The position numbers were made by a program, and so were the translations under genes. Below the pieces are notes generated by a model. The model saw only the letters and a program-made list of their open reading frames with translations, had not been told where the DNA came from and did no database searches. Positions 1 to 12,554 of a stretch of 64,000 nucleotides of DNA are shown in pieces. The stretch comes from Panaeolus papilionaceus (Eukaryota > Basidiomycota > Agaricomycetes > Agaricales): assembly GCA_015501605.1 (NCBI GenBank), contig JADNRZ010000008.1, forward strand, positions 1,550,001 through 1,614,000. The letters are read 5' to 3'. Position 1 is the stretch's first letter. Each line of letters opens with the position of its first letter.

Positions 1-1957
1 AACTGTGTGCATTTGACGACGTCAAGGACGCGTTATCTTCTATAACTACACCTGAAGAGGCAAAAGGGTCTGGAGAATATTAGCTATTAGCAAACGTGCT
101 CTTTTTAGCACTAAGGTGTGTGTCGTACCTGTAAATGTACCAAATTCACTGGGAGGTGATGACGGAAGCAAAGCGAAATCTCCTGTGCGGCTTCCCAAAG
201 ACTCGGTCCCTGTCGTCGTCGTTATCACAGATTCGTGTCGACTCAATGAGGGCGGAACACGTCCAGGTCGCACGGGCTCAAGACGAATGTTATCGCGGCG
301 AGATGGAGCATGACTCAAAGGCATGGATGCAAGAGTCGGAGTCCGTGTTGAGGCGCTGTACTTCGTTGAGAACATGACTGAAGGCGCGGGAGTAGTGTTG
401 CGCAGAGGCCTATCAGGGCTGTCCCGCCCAAAGTAATATTCAGAGTTTGCGTAGGCCTTCGACGGCGCTCGGTTGCGCTGCCATCTCCGCCGCAGATGAA
501 GAAAGGAAATACAGCCGAGAGCGCCGAAAATGAGGCCCAGAACACCACCACCCACGCTGGCCCCTATGAGGGTTTTATCGGCGTCTGACTTCCGTCTGTG
601 GGAGATGTCAGAGTCTTGGATTCAGGAACGGCCGAATTCACATACAATGTGTCTGGTGCCAAACAATCCAGTGGACCATTCCCTCCGACTCGCAGTGGTC
701 CAGTTGCCCATTTCAATCCATCTCCAGTTTCAAGTGACAGGAAAAACCGTGATCCAACAGGCTTCATACAATAAAATGTTAGAGTGTGAAGAGGTACCTG
801 AGGCCAATTTTTACTCACCAGCTGAACTTCCCAGTTGATGGGATCTAATGTCTGCGAAGTAATATTGAATGGTGGATGATAACTGGGTGCCACCTATAAA
901 ATCTATGAGAAGAATCCATGAAGAAATTAAATTATTCTCACTGTGAGTGTATATGGTCCTTGACCACTCTGCGGCTTTACAGACAAACTGCGGCACTAGA
1001 TCGAAGAAAGGGTCAGTGAGCCAGGCCCTTTAACCACCAGAGGCATACAATGATACATACCTGGTCTATGTAGCCATATTGCGCCATCAACCCTGTCGGT
1101 ACCTTTGCTTCGACGGCCACTGTCGGAGGGGCTGTGAGGGTCCCGCACGGTGAATCTCCAGTGGCTGTTGAGTTGGCAATCATAGTGTACATTGCCTGGC
1201 ACCCCCCAGATACACCCCGAAAGTCGAACTACGATGGTAATGGGTAAGATGTATCGGGAATAATTGTTAGAGCAACCCACCATGCAAATCTGATACTAAA
1301 AACCCGGAATTGTCAGCAACATCGCTCAAGCGCTCACTTCAATCTTCATACCTGTGTGCCAGGAGCAAAAGGCACTTGCCAGCTCTGTGTCTCAGTCAGC
1401 TTGCGAATTGAAATTATTTAGAGAAAAGCATACGAAGCTATTCCCCAGTCCAGCTTCCACATAAAAAGGCGTATTTGAGGCGCTTGATAGAATGGGCTTA
1501 GGATTATCCCGGCTGCAGTTGATGTATAGCTTACGAGTGATATACTTGGAGGAAGTATGGAGCGACAGGACTAGGTCTAAAGTAAGGTGAGTTAAAAATG
1601 ACCTTCAAGATTCAGAAAATAATAATAACTCACCCAGTGTCATTACCAGCGTTCCTGCCCCACTTCAGCTGTATGACTTCGCATTGACCTGTCAAGATTA
1701 ATTCAGCTACACTCGAGTTTAAAATACTCGTAGAAGCGCACTTGTAATTGGAAGGGAGAGGGGCTGATTTGGTTTGTCGTAGTTAAATGAGAAACCCTTA
1801 TTATCCATCCAATCAGTTCATCATACGAATTGCGGTGCTCGTTCAAACCCACTGGATTGAGGTAAGGAAGGGTGACATCAGCGAGCGTGTTTTGGGTGGT
1901 CGTCAGGAGTAGTAGAGTCGCTAGCAGAGAACGTCGGGTGAAGGCGAATGCGCCCAT
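1..1957 (-). CDS. Single-pass membrane protein with secreted-type ectodomain (3' end off window)
   Basis: Twelve exons can be traced on the minus strand: 1957-1796, 1740-1634, 1576-1535, 1482-1434, 1384-1352, 1295-1281, 1228-1061, 995-942, 893-819, 761-646, 595-129 and 69-<1. Phases agree at every junction. The protein starts with a signal peptide (about residues 1-26, ending near TQNTLA). An ectodomain follows with motifs IQLKWG, PYFLQVYHS, VPFAPGTQ, YQICM, FDFRGVSGGCQ and HPPFNITS. Then come one membrane helix (GGGVLGLIFGALGCISFLHL), a basic stop-transfer (RRRWQRNR) and a Ser/Pro-rich cytosolic tail. I recognise this as a widespread basidiomycete surface-protein family of unknown function. 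Exon 6 is only 15 nt. The last exon is still open at position 1, so the C-terminus is missing. The exon chain is inferred without transcripts. Confidence 0.75.
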
Positions 1958-2040
1958 TTACATGGATCGTAGTAAGAGGAAAACCAGGACAGCAAGTCCA
2001 ACAGGGAACAGAAGAACTCAAGGGTTCCGTAGGGTCGGCG

Positions 2041-2048
2041 TTATATAA
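2041..2048 (-). promoter_or_regulatory. TATA box of the membrane-protein gene
   Basis: TTATATAA lies about 85 bp upstream of the start codon at 1957, a usual distance for a fungal core promoter. Called from sequence and position only. Confidence 0.45.
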
Positions 2049-2059
2049 ACCACCCTATT

Positions 2060-4243
2060 TTAGAATGACTTCCAACTTTCAAGGGACTAAGGGGGTCGAA
2101 ACTTGATGGGTTGACACACCCACAAGCACTCTGACAGCGCCCTCGTTCGGGTGAATAGCCGTGCGAATGACAAGATTAGATGTTCGGCGATTTGTATAGC
2201 AAACTTGGCGCCTTGCTGGTTATTAAAAGCTTCATTTTACCAGACATGATTTTTTGGGATTTGCTTTTCGTTAAAGTTACTGAGATATATGTTTAAAAGT
2301 GCCCTACATAGAGCAGCATGAATGTTAGAAAATTCTTGGTCAAGTACCTGTCCCTGAAACACAAACTGACCGTTTACCGCATTCGGGGCGGACATGTCAA
2401 GATGATACGGATTTTGACCAGTTGACCCTCGATGGCTATGCGATAAAGCAATGCATGTTGAATGCAAGCCCAAGCCGCCTTGATCTTCGTAGAGTCCGCT
2501 TGTTTCAACATTAAGCAACTGTATGGCCTACCATTGGAGACTTAAAGTGATCCTCAGTACGTCAAATCGAATCAACTGAACCGAAGTTAGCATGAAGAAT
2601 ATCAGTGCAATATCACTAGGGATCTATGACCCCGACCCTGGCGGAATACCTGCGAGTTATCAGTGAACCACATTCATACCCGTAGAGTATGATGGCCTCA
2701 ACACTCAATATTTGCGAATGAAGTAGGTGGTGGGGAAAGAAGAGTGTCCATAATCTAACCGTCACACCGGCTATCTCCCGGTGAAATGATGGGTCGCTTA
2801 TTATCCACGCTTATCCCACTCCGACTTCCGAGCGGAAACTCTTCTTCAAACAGTGACTTTACACTTGATCTGCTTACAGAATTTGTATAAGATCCTGCTG
2901 AAGTGAACCAAGTATTTGCGTAGATGATTGGACACAAAAAATGGAACCGATTAGTGGGGGAGAGCAGGCAGTACAGTGTCAGTGCATGTGGCATTAAACA
3001 GGAATGATGAACGGTCACCGTTCACTGGACCACATGAATCACAAGAAATCATATCATTAGAGACAGTCTGTAGCTTCTCTATCTGATGCGATCCGAATGG
3101 CATCTGTCCAGTTCATCACAATGCAGTGATTACTGAAGCTGAAGTATTGAATTGAATGACCAATGTCCTGTATTAATTGAGCCCTTTACATTTGGCTCCC
3201 AGCCTGCCATGGGCTTTCCGAGTGGAACTTCGATGAGGGCGCATTCCTGAATCAGGTCTCATAAATTATTTGAACCCCTTGATACCATTCTCAGCACGCA
3301 ATGTATCGCGCTCTCAAGTCGATGACAGCGTGTTGTGAATTTTCATGTTAGACCAACCTTTCCGCCTCATGTTCAGCCCTCAAAACTCTAATTTACGCTC
3401 AGTTGTGAGAATATTTATGTGCCTTGATTACTGTGTATCAGTGCTGCATTGGTGCGATAGTCCACTAAGCATTTAGCGCCCGAGTAGAATGCATAATACC
3501 CCACCTTTCAGTCTTTGTCTCGTTGTGGTTTCAATATTGAACGTCTTTTGCAACGGCAACGAGACCCATTGGGTGGGAGCCTTGTACGTGTTGCACGGAG
3601 GGATAGACAATGTCATCGAGAACTTAACCCAAGGGACCCATTCTTGGGCGAGTCCGTTCATGGTTCCAAACCGCGCTTGACCAAGGTTGACTTACATCAG
3701 CCTCCGAAAAGAATTAATGACCCACCGACAAAATCTCTTTCCTTCCCGTCGATGCGCCTACGCTCACCTAGTAGCGACAGCTGGGGGTAATGGCCTTGGC
3801 GGCTGAGGAGTGTAGGAATAGCGTACGGAGAACAGCTTCCTTCGAATGGCAAACGGTTCTATATCGATGTAGGGCGATCCGGGGCAAGAACTCCACCGCT
3901 TGTTGTTACACGGTAATAGACAATGCAGTTGTTGTCCTGGTGAGTCGCACCAGTGAGCTCCCCTTCTTTAACCCAGTACGCCACCCTAGGCATAATAATA
4001 CGAACCGACTAGTACTGCGGGGATGAGTCTTCTTCCGTAGCCGTTCTTTCATAATTATATATAGGGTGATAGAGTTGAATATTCACACTTCCCCCTCAAA
4101 GTCATCTAAGTGCCAGCCTGCAGATTTTGCGTATGCAACGCAAGCACGACCGGAGTCCCAACTTCTACTGGTAAGCTACTACTTCCACTTGTCGCTACCT
4201 TTGGCTTGCATCTGGGGGCTTCAACGAAATAGATAGGATATTC
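2060..4243. other. 2.2-kb interval without a recognised gene
   Basis: Both strands carry only open frames under about 95 codons, for example on the minus strand at 2237-2518 and 2755-3018 and on the plus strand at 3515-3790. None shows a domain I recognise or a convincing exon chain. Degenerate gene remains are possible but cannot be named. Confidence 0.4.
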
Positions 4244-5026
4244 ATGATGTCCCTCTTCAAGAAGCAGCGTAAAACCCCTCGACCCCTGATTTGCGTCTCA
4301 ATGCACGATGGTGACGGTGACGCGCCAGACGGCGACTTACCCCCGAGCTTTTATAATCCGTCAGACGAACGCCCACGCAAGCTGCGGAAGCAATCACAGC
4401 GCGCGTCTTTACCCTCCAAGCCCTCTTCTCACTCCACAACACGTACACATGAAACAGACAACCTGAATGATTCCTTGACACTTACTGCCAATTCTAACTC
4501 CAAGGGAGGCAATCTGGCGACCTTGGGAATCGCAGAAGCTGTCTTCGATCCAAATTACTACACCACCTTACTCCTTCAGGCATCCGACGCGCGCTGCAAG
4601 TCACAAAGCAACCCATCAACACCACCCCCTTCGCCTTCCCGATACAGCCGGTCGAACACTAATTATATCGACGATAGATCACCCCTCACTCCACCATCAA
4701 CACCACTCAATCAAGACTCTCTACGTTTGAAAGGGGCTCAAATCCTTTCCAGCTCCTCGGATGACAGAAATTTGGCTTTGAATAGAAAGGCCAGCAGGAT
4801 GTTGGATCCGATTCTCGAAGGGGTCACCTACGACGCTATTTTAACATCGACTTTAAATAAAACCCTGGGGAACGACGATGATGACCATTTAGTTCCACCA
4901 ACACAGGTTCCGCCCAATACTCCCGCACCCGTCATCCAAGAAGGAGGATTTGCTTCGTTGATGTGCTTAAGCGTCGCTATCATGGAGGGGAAGATTCATG
5001 ATTTGCCTGATATGTCAATCTATTAG
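4244..5026 (+). CDS. Hypothetical Ser/Pro-rich protein, 260 aa
   Basis: A single uninterrupted frame of 260 codons begins MMSLFKKQRK and ends LPDMSIY. I do not recognise the protein. Residues 1-90 are charged and serine-rich, with a basic stretch (RPRKLRKQSQR) that could be a nuclear localisation signal. The middle is proline/serine low-complexity (STPPPSPSRYSR, LTPPSTPLNQ) with several S/T-P sites that could be phosphorylated. The more conserved-looking parts are AEAVFDPNYYTTLLLQASDA near residue 100 and a short hydrophobic C-terminal segment (GGFASLMCLSVAIMEG). An acidic DDDD run sits near residue 215. The absence of introns is unusual in this window. Codon choice looks ordinary, which supports a real gene. 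Confidence 0.55.
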   Translation: MMSLFKKQRKTPRPLICVSMHDGDGDAPDGDLPPSFYNPSDERPRKLRKQSQRASLPSKPSSHSTTRTHETDNLNDSLTLTANSNSKGGNLATLGIAEAVFDPNYYTTLLLQASDARCKSQSNPSTPPPSPSRYSRSNTNYIDDRSPLTPPSTPLNQDSLRLKGAQILSSSSDDRNLALNRKASRMLDPILEGVTYDAILTSTLNKTLGNDDDDHLVPPTQVPPNTPAPVIQEGGFASLMCLSVAIMEGKIHDLPDMSIY

Positions 5027-5232
5027 ATTTCGCAGTGTTCCTTAAAGGTGTAAAATCCGAGTGACACACTACTAGTATGTGCTGGTCTTTGTAACTTCTG
5101 CGTAAGATGTAGCTGTGTACCTACTTCAAATTTGAATCTTGTCCACCCAATAGCAGAAGTACAAAGTTCGAAAGTCATTGCCTAATATACAAATTCAACA
5201 CTTATAACTATTGACGAAGATCTTCCCTTGTA

Positions 5233-7825
5233 TTAGTACAGATATCGGAACCCCTTCCTTCGCTCCATGGCTTGCTCGAATGTGATACCTTCGAGTCTCG
5301 CAGCTTCCTCGACTCTCGCTCTATTTGCCCCTTTCATGGCAGCCCTTTCATCTGCGTCAAGCTTGCGGTTTTCACGGACAAGCATTTGTCTCATAACTAT
5401 GTGCATGATCATTCGTGCCGTTATAGGCCTTCAAAAAGGGGTATTAAACTTACTGAAGGCTAGAATGGTGCTGAACACAAGTGCGCATAGAGAGATGATC
5501 ATGGATTGATGATACAGGGGACCCCACGAGGACTTCCAAGCGTATGATCCCATGCTGCGGTGAGTAATTGAGCTCAGAAAAACATCAAATGACAGACACA
5601 CGTACACATTTCCAATGTTTCCAAATCCATTGACCACACCTATAGCCGCTGCGCGCTTCCTAGATGATCGAGTTATCAGAACTTGCTACGCGCAACTCAT
5701 ACGCATTAAACTCCTCGAAGACTCACGCAGGTGGTCTTGGAATAGCATTCGATACCCAGACGAGAGTCATCGCGAAGCCTGGAACTACACGTCAGTACTG
5801 ATAGTCACGCAACGACGATCAGGTCACGGACCAGCATCCCCGAAGGCCATCAAAAACATCGCGACATAGCGGCCAGCGTTCGATACGGTGGATAGCGCAA
5901 TGATAAACCCAATGTTGGAGAACCACCACCACCCAGTGATATGGTAAAACCGTTCCCCTGTCTTATCAGCGTGCCATGCATTTAAACAGGTTAAAATCGA
6001 AGCAACAACCCAAGGAGGTCTGCAGGGGATTAGTGTCGTCAATGGGTGATACAAATACAACAAGAGTCCACATACGCTGCGAGTAAGAGAGCGACGGTCG
6101 TACTGACTCCCAAAGATTGCGTAAGTCTTGGTAAACGGGCAGTAAGCATGCTTGCTCCCTTGGCGATGTAAAGCAGGTTGAGTGTACATACGTTGGGAAG
6201 AAAAAGACAAAACTCAATCCGAGGAGCTGTGACATTGACATCAAAGAAAAAATGGCAACTTTGGGGTCTTTGATGGCCATAATGAGACCCTGCAATTGAC
6301 TGTTCGAGTCCTATCAGAAATTATATCGGTGAGTTTCATTGCTGACATACGAGTCTTCGACGTTGTCCTTATCCGCCTCACCCGCGTCTTCAGCGAGGCG
6401 CACTTGTGCCAAACGTCTCTCAAACGGAGACAGCCAGCGCGTGTTGTGAGGCTAAAAAGGTGAATCAGTTTTGGGACCAAGGGCATTCAAAGACGCGCCA
6501 ACATAATCGGGGAGTAACCACCTATCTCGAAGGGTCAATAAATCAACCCTTGAATAAAATTGATGGCAGCTAGACATACACACTAATGAGCCCAACGATG
6601 ATGGTCAAGGCACCCTAACATTGTATTTTCAGGTTACAGTGGTTAGACGTGCCATTCCTTGACATAAAAACGTTGAAGTACCTCAATAAAAAAGAGCCTG
6701 GTAATATAGCGCCGTTAGCATTGTCAAAATTGTCGATGGGTGCAAGGGGTTTATACCATCTCCAGGCCCGTATACCTCTTTTCCCCTCCATGTTGGCCAA
6801 AATCCCTGCAGCCATAAGCTATCATCATTGGGGGATAGTCAACATATGCATGTGAACACAGTCACTTCTGTTGATAAATACATAGCGCTCTCACCGTGCC
6901 AAAAGCGTTGGCAATCAGGAGGCCAGCGTATAAAAATGCAGAACGGAAAGCCAATTCCTTTTAATAGTCATCAGTACCTATGTAAGGAATGAAAGAACCA
7001 ACCCCTACCTTCTTTGTGTACCAACGGGAGAGGAGGAATATTGCACCGGGGTAGAACGCAGCTTCGGGTAACCCGATGAAGACACGGCATGCAATAATAC
7101 CAGCGAAGTTTGTGGTAATCTTCAGGCGCAAAACGAAAATCATTAGAGAAATACATTTATCAGTAATTTGAAAGCAAACCCCAGTCAAAGCACTGGTCAA
7201 TCCCCATATAACCGTGCAAGTACCGATGAACCATGATGGTCTTTCAGTATTCAAAGAACGGAAGAATCTTCAGAGACCTGCAACCAGCGCTATTACATCC
7301 GATGATTGCATACCTGCTGACTTTATTAAGGATCTGGGACCGAAAGATTATAATTAATTATAGAACAATGGAAGATTCTCCTGAGACCGACCATATTCGA
7401 AGGTATTTGAGCAGGGCAATAGGAGGCAAATAGAATCGCAATGACGGTTGCATATTGGAGGTCTAGGACAGATCAGCACAATAATCACGATGGGCAACTC
7501 TTTAGGTTCTGACCGTTGATGTGAAGATCTTGCTGCATTCCCTTCAACCTTGCCGTAGTCACTCCATTGCGCTGCCCATGACGAGGGATCAGAATAGCTG
7601 CTTAGTAGGGAGAGGGTTTGTAGGACGTACATCGATAAAATTCATGATGAAGATGATGAAAATTGTCGGCAACAGCCTCGTATCCAACTTTCGTACTAGC
7701 TTTTTCTCTGCCAGTAATCGCTCTGGAGATCCTTCTTCTGGGAGTTTTTCACTCCCAAATGCTGTCGAAGATGCTTTGTAGACGTCTTCGGTGACTGAGG
7801 CATCGCTTGTACCTTTCTCGGACAT
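5233..7825 (-). CDS. MFS transporter, allantoate-permease (Dal5)/ACS family, copy 1
   Basis: A multi-exon gene from ATG at 7825 to TAA at 5233. The N-terminus is a hydrophilic tail ending KKLVRKLDTRLLPT, then TM1 (FIIFIMNFID) spliced to RNGVTTARLKGMQQDL, the typical Dal5-family TM1-TM2 loop. Later exons give LQYATVIAILFASYCPAQ, the TM4 region ending WGLTSALTG, FAGIIACRVFIGLPEAAFYP, the central loop HNTRWLSPFERRLAQVRLAE, and PKVAIFSLMSMSQLLGLSF. The C-terminus is RRKGFRYLY. Known members of this family (TC 2.A.1.14) import organic anions such as allantoate, nicotinate or pantothenate across the plasma membrane with protons. The substrate cannot be told here. No frameshift or in-frame stop was found in the reconstructed exons. 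It lies immediately downstream of a close duplicate at 8449-11000. Confidence 0.85.
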
Positions 7826-7875
7826 GATAGCAAAGGAAGAAACCAGGTATACGCAGCAGAGAGAGCATTGCGGCC

Positions 7876-7884
7876 TTTATAAAG
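7876..7884 (-). promoter_or_regulatory. TATA box of MFS copy 1
   Basis: A TTTATAAAG element is 50-60 bp upstream of the ATG at 7825. The duplicate gene has a TATATAAAG at almost the same offset, which supports the call. Confidence 0.5.
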
Positions 7885-8448
7885 TAGATTTAATAGAGAC
7901 GGAAGAAGAAGAATGGAAGATAACAGAAGAATTTCACCGGCACCAGTGTGCGTCTATTTTTTGCCTCGCTCGATCTTTGCAAATAAAGTGGAGATCTTCT
8001 GTCATGTCGAAGCTCGAGGCGGGTGTGGTGACACAACATGTAAACAAACCGGCATACATACGTAGTCAGAGAACCCATAGCTTGATCGCCGTTCGAAGGG
8101 GGAATTGAGACGCACCACAAACGACGTACTTGATCATAGGACCGACCCATGGAATTGATGAAGATGTTCGTGGTGCGACCTTCAGATATGGATCAGTATA
8201 CAGTATACTGGCTAGCTGGATAAACTTGGGGTAAACTAAAGAGCTGGCCGAGGGAAAGCTCCGTCGTAAAACTTTACTTAAGGCGGGTAGGGCGCAGCTG
8301 AGACGATCCTCTCGAATATTACATGGAATATCCAGGGCATCAAAGAAAGATATCCGAATGATTTGGCATTGATAGTCAATATTCTTGAAATTGTGGTAGT
8401 TCAATATTTCGTTAATATATTCGAGCTGCAGTCCGAATGGTTGTTGCG

Positions 8449-11000
8449 TCAGTACAGATAACGGAATCCTTTCCTTCGCTCCATCGCTTGCTCGAAGGTG
8501 ATACCTTCAAGCCGTGCAGCCTCCTCCACTCTGGCTCTGTTTGCCCCTTGCATGGCAGTCTGTTCATCTGCGTCAAGCTTGCGATTTTCGCGCACTAGCA
8601 TCTGTCTTATAACTGCGCGCATTGTTATTTTTGTGACCAGAGACATCCTATGAGATTAAGCTCACCGAAAGCCAGGAAGGTGCTGAACACAAGTGCGCAT
8701 AGAGAGATGATCATCGACTGATGGTACTCCGGACCCCATGCGGCCTTCCATGTATATGATCCCATGCTGTATTGGGAACTTGAGATATCGAATCAAATAA
8801 CAATTCACATTCCGGACTCACACATTGCCAATATTTCCACACCCATTCACAATGCCTATGGCTGCTGCCCGCTTTCTAAGAAATCGAGTAGTCAGAGAAC
8901 GGTGGGACGAATCCAGGAGGGGTTAAACATGATCGAAATTCCCAGAGACTTACGCTGGTGGTCGAGGAATAGCGTTCGAAACCCATACAAGAGTCATCGC
9001 AAAGCCTAGCATTCAATGTCAGTCTTAGCCATCTTGTACGAGTGAATAGACAAACCAACGTAGCCGCAAGCGAAGAAAAACAGCGCGACATAGCGACCGC
9101 CAATCGACATGGTAGATAGAGCTATGATAAATCCAAGGATGACACCCCACCACCAGCCCGTGATGTGGAAGAATCGTTCCCCTGTTTTGTCTGCATGCCA
9201 TGCGTTCAAACAGCAAATAACCGATGCAACAATCCAAGGGGGTCTGCACCATCCGTGATGAGCATACTCATTGATACGCTATCAGTTTCACTTACGCTGC
9301 AAGGAGAAGTGTGACAGTGGTATTAAAGCCCAGAGTTTGCGTAAGCCTTAATAAATGGGTTAGCAAAAATCCTTTGATCACGGGTTGAAGCGAGGGTTAC
9401 GTTGGGAAGAAAAAGACGAAACTCAATCCGAGGAGCTGAGAAATTGTCATCAAAGAGAAAATGGCGACTTTAGGGTCCTTGATGGCCAAAATGAGTCCTC
9501 GCAATTGGCTGTGCAACAAGCTAAGAAGTCGTAAGAAGCAGTGAGATTCAAGAACTCACGAATCTTCAGCATTGTCCTTATCCGCCTCTCCTGCATCTTC
9601 AGCAAGGCGCACCTGTGCCAGCCGTTGCTCAAATGGAGTCAACCAGCGTGTGTTGTGAGGCTTTATATCGATCTCAATTTAAAAGGTCGCAGGGCATATG
9701 AAAAAATACTGACATAATCTGGGAGGAGCCACCTGTCGCGATAGCCTGGTCAATATACCCCGAGGTGAGTAACGCTATGGAGATCTGGACATACATGCTA
9801 TTCAGCCCAATCACCATCGTCAGAGCACCCTTATTTAATTTAGTCAGATTGCACTCTCATATACTTTGTCGCGATGTACCTCTATAAAAAAGAGCCTGAT
9901 AATACAGCATATTGACTAGATTTAGCTTCGTCCGAAGTGTAGATGGATGAAGCGTGACGTACCATCTCCAAGCTCGAATACCCCTCTTTCCTTCCATATT
10001 GGCCAAAATTCCAGCAGCCATGAGCTATCGTCGCATTGAGACATTGATGTTTAAGTCCTGGTTAATGTGGTGATATTATACAAGTCCTCACCGAGCCAAA
10101 AGCGTTGGATATGAGGAGACCCGCATATAAAAATGCAGAACGGAAAGCTAGCTCCTTCAAGATTCATGAGTACGCAACCGCAGTCACAAATGAAGAAATC
10201 CACCTTCTTAGTATACCAGCGAGAGAGAAGGAAGATGGCACCAGGGTAGAAGGCAGCTTCCGGTAAACCGATGAATACACGACAAGCAATGATACCGGCA
10301 AAGTTTTTGGTGATCTATAAGACGAAACGGATCAGGATTTGAGACTCAGTTTCAAGTCAGTGAATGACTTGCCCCAGTCAGAGCACTTGTTAGTCCCCAC
10401 GCTACCGTACACGCACCAATGTACAACGACGGCCTTTAGGGGAGATGATGTCAATAATGGCTTAGATACTCGCACATTCGAATGCACCCGGCAAAAACAC
10501 ACATACCTGCTGACTTTATTGAGTATCTGGAACGAAGGTTAATTATAGAATGTCGGAGCTTTCTGTTAGGACTCGCCATATTGGAAGGTATTTGCGCAGG
10601 GCAGTACGACACAAAGAGAATCGCAATAACAGTTGCATATTGGATGTCTAGGACGGGTCAGTGATAGGAGGGTGACGAAATTCGAGGTTCTGACCGTTGA
10701 TGTGAAGGTCTTGTTGCATTCCCTTCAACCTTGCAGTCGTGATTCCGTTGCGCTAGCGAGGGATCAGCACGATGAATTGGTACACCGCGGGGCTTTGAAA
10801 TTTACATCGATGTAATTCATGATGAAGATGACGAAGATCGTAGGCAGCAGTCTGGAATCCAGCTTTCGCACTAGCTTCTTCTCGGCCAATAGCCGCTCTG
10901 GAGACCCTTCTTCAGGGAGTTTCTCATTCCCGAATGCTGTCGAAGACTCTTTGTCGACGTCTTCGACAACCGAGGCGTTGCTTGTACCTTTGTCAGACAT
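8449..11000 (-). CDS. MFS transporter, allantoate-permease (Dal5)/ACS family, copy 2
   Basis: Tandem paralogue of the preceding transporter, ATG at 11000 and stop at 8449. Its N-terminus differs from copy 1 at few positions (both share SPERLLAEKKLVRKLD), and the C-terminal exon (8449 to about 8588) carries NRKLDADEQTAMQGANRARV and RRKGFRYLY. TM1 ends IMNYID and splices to RNGITTARLKGMQQDL. Other exons give IQYATVIAILFVSYCPAQ, RPSLYIGACTVAWGLT and HNTRWLTPFEQRLAQVRLAE. Exon order and phases match copy 1. Two introns here appear to start with GC (GCGAGT after PSNM, GCAAGT after SALTG) where copy 1 has GT (GTCGGT, GTTTGC). Predicted role is proton-coupled uptake of a small organic anion. Duplication may reflect dosage or substrate divergence, which is inference. 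Confidence 0.85.
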
Positions 11001-11045
11001 GGTGGGTAAAGTAAGAAACCAGGAAGTGGAAAAGGCATTGTGGCG

Positions 11046-11054
11046 TATATAAAG
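11046..11054 (-). promoter_or_regulatory. TATA box of MFS copy 2
   Basis: TATATAAAG lies about 45-55 bp upstream of the start codon at 11000, in the same place as the element of copy 1. Confidence 0.5.
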
Positions 11055-12554
11055 CAGATGGAGCCAAGTTGGAGAGAAGAGTTGGTGATGACAGAAGAAT
11101 GCCGGTGCGTGGCTATTTTCGCCTATGGCTATCGTTGCAAACAAAGCTGGTGCCTATCGCATTCCACGCAAGGGATTAGATACGGATCCAATGACTCAAC
11201 CGTAATAAAATGTATGGCCAGAGAAATCGTGTAAAGATATGGCGTCCAGCTGGTAATCTTGCGAGACGTGAATATAATCGCTTCTTGGAGGGAGGGGAAT
11301 CGAAGGTCATCAGAGCTATAAATAGCTGACTTCCGCTGGTCATGGGGTTGGAGGGGATGCCACCTTATAATATAGAGCGTCATACTGGTCGGCTGGATAA
11401 ACCAAAGAACAGGCCGCATAGAAAATAGATGAGAATTAGGACGTACTTATGAATAATGAGGACGGCAATATTGGATCAGGTGAGCGTACGCCGAACGAGT
11501 CTGGAATTATTCAACATATATAAATCCTTTTCGTATCTCAAGTTCATCGACTTTTGCTTGTGTTGTCCAGATATCGTGACCATCTCCGTCAGAAATTGAT
11601 ATTGTTTGAGAGAATTTCCATGTGAGAGGCTGTATTGGGCGGAATTTGTTCATGATGTGGAACAGCTGCCTTTGAATTGCGGCAGTTCGACGCTCCTCCT
11701 ATGCTGAAATGACGAGAAAGGCGCGATTTTGAAGCCTGAACAAGTCTGTGAGAAATGAAGATCTGTTTGAGCTCACACAAATAACAAATATGGGAGAGTT
11801 TCTGAGAGTTTACCAGTTTACCCCTGGTCCAGTAATAGTCTTCTTTGAATAAATGCCCCAAAATAAAGACGTGCTGTATTAGGAATCACGAAGTTAGATA
11901 AAAACTTTTGAAAATACCTGGAGAGATTTTAACAGCTTTGGGTGAAGTCGCGCTGGAGATGGGTGATATCAAATGTTGATAATAGTCAATGATAATGAAA
12001 GTGAACTGCCACTTACTCATGATTACAAGGGTCCACTTCTGTCCTTACAATACGATCCCCGAGACCCATATCGAGCAAAACATCATTCCAGTTTGGCGAC
12101 ACATGCGCAGGCAGCGTTGTGTGATGCATGAAACCTCGATTTACAGCGTGCCAGAGTGCGATTTGATGACGTTAAGGAGCCTGATGGAACCGAATATCTG
12201 CCACAGAGCCCATGAACTCTAAAATGTTGACACCAGGGCGGTGAGGTTAATGAATTATCTGGGGCACAGATGAGTTATATGAAACACCATAAACTGCGAG
12301 AAATGTTACAAAACAACGTGAACTGCGTGAATGTAACAGGATCACTGGCCTCATGGCACACCTCATCGACCACGTTCATCGCAACATGGTGAACTTGCTG
12401 CGACAACGTGACCATACGACAGTCCCTGCAATTTCTCTTCCAACAAAAAGCGCGAGGTCTTCCAGAGGTCTTTCTAACGACATACCCATCACCATCACGG
12501 TCTTAACTGACTGACATCCCCCACCTTACTACCACCGTTTCTTAATTTCGTCCA
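11055..12554. other. Intergenic 1.5 kb, no gene recognised
   Basis: Contains the upstream regions of MFS copy 2 (minus) and CC-1 (plus). Open frames are short and lack recognisable domains. The stretch 12440-12554 is C/T-rich, as is common just before fungal start codons. Confidence 0.45.

Noticed and set aside
3473..4026. Series of short frames on both strands as a small gene
   Set aside because: No motif, no consistent exon chain and similar frame lengths on both strands.
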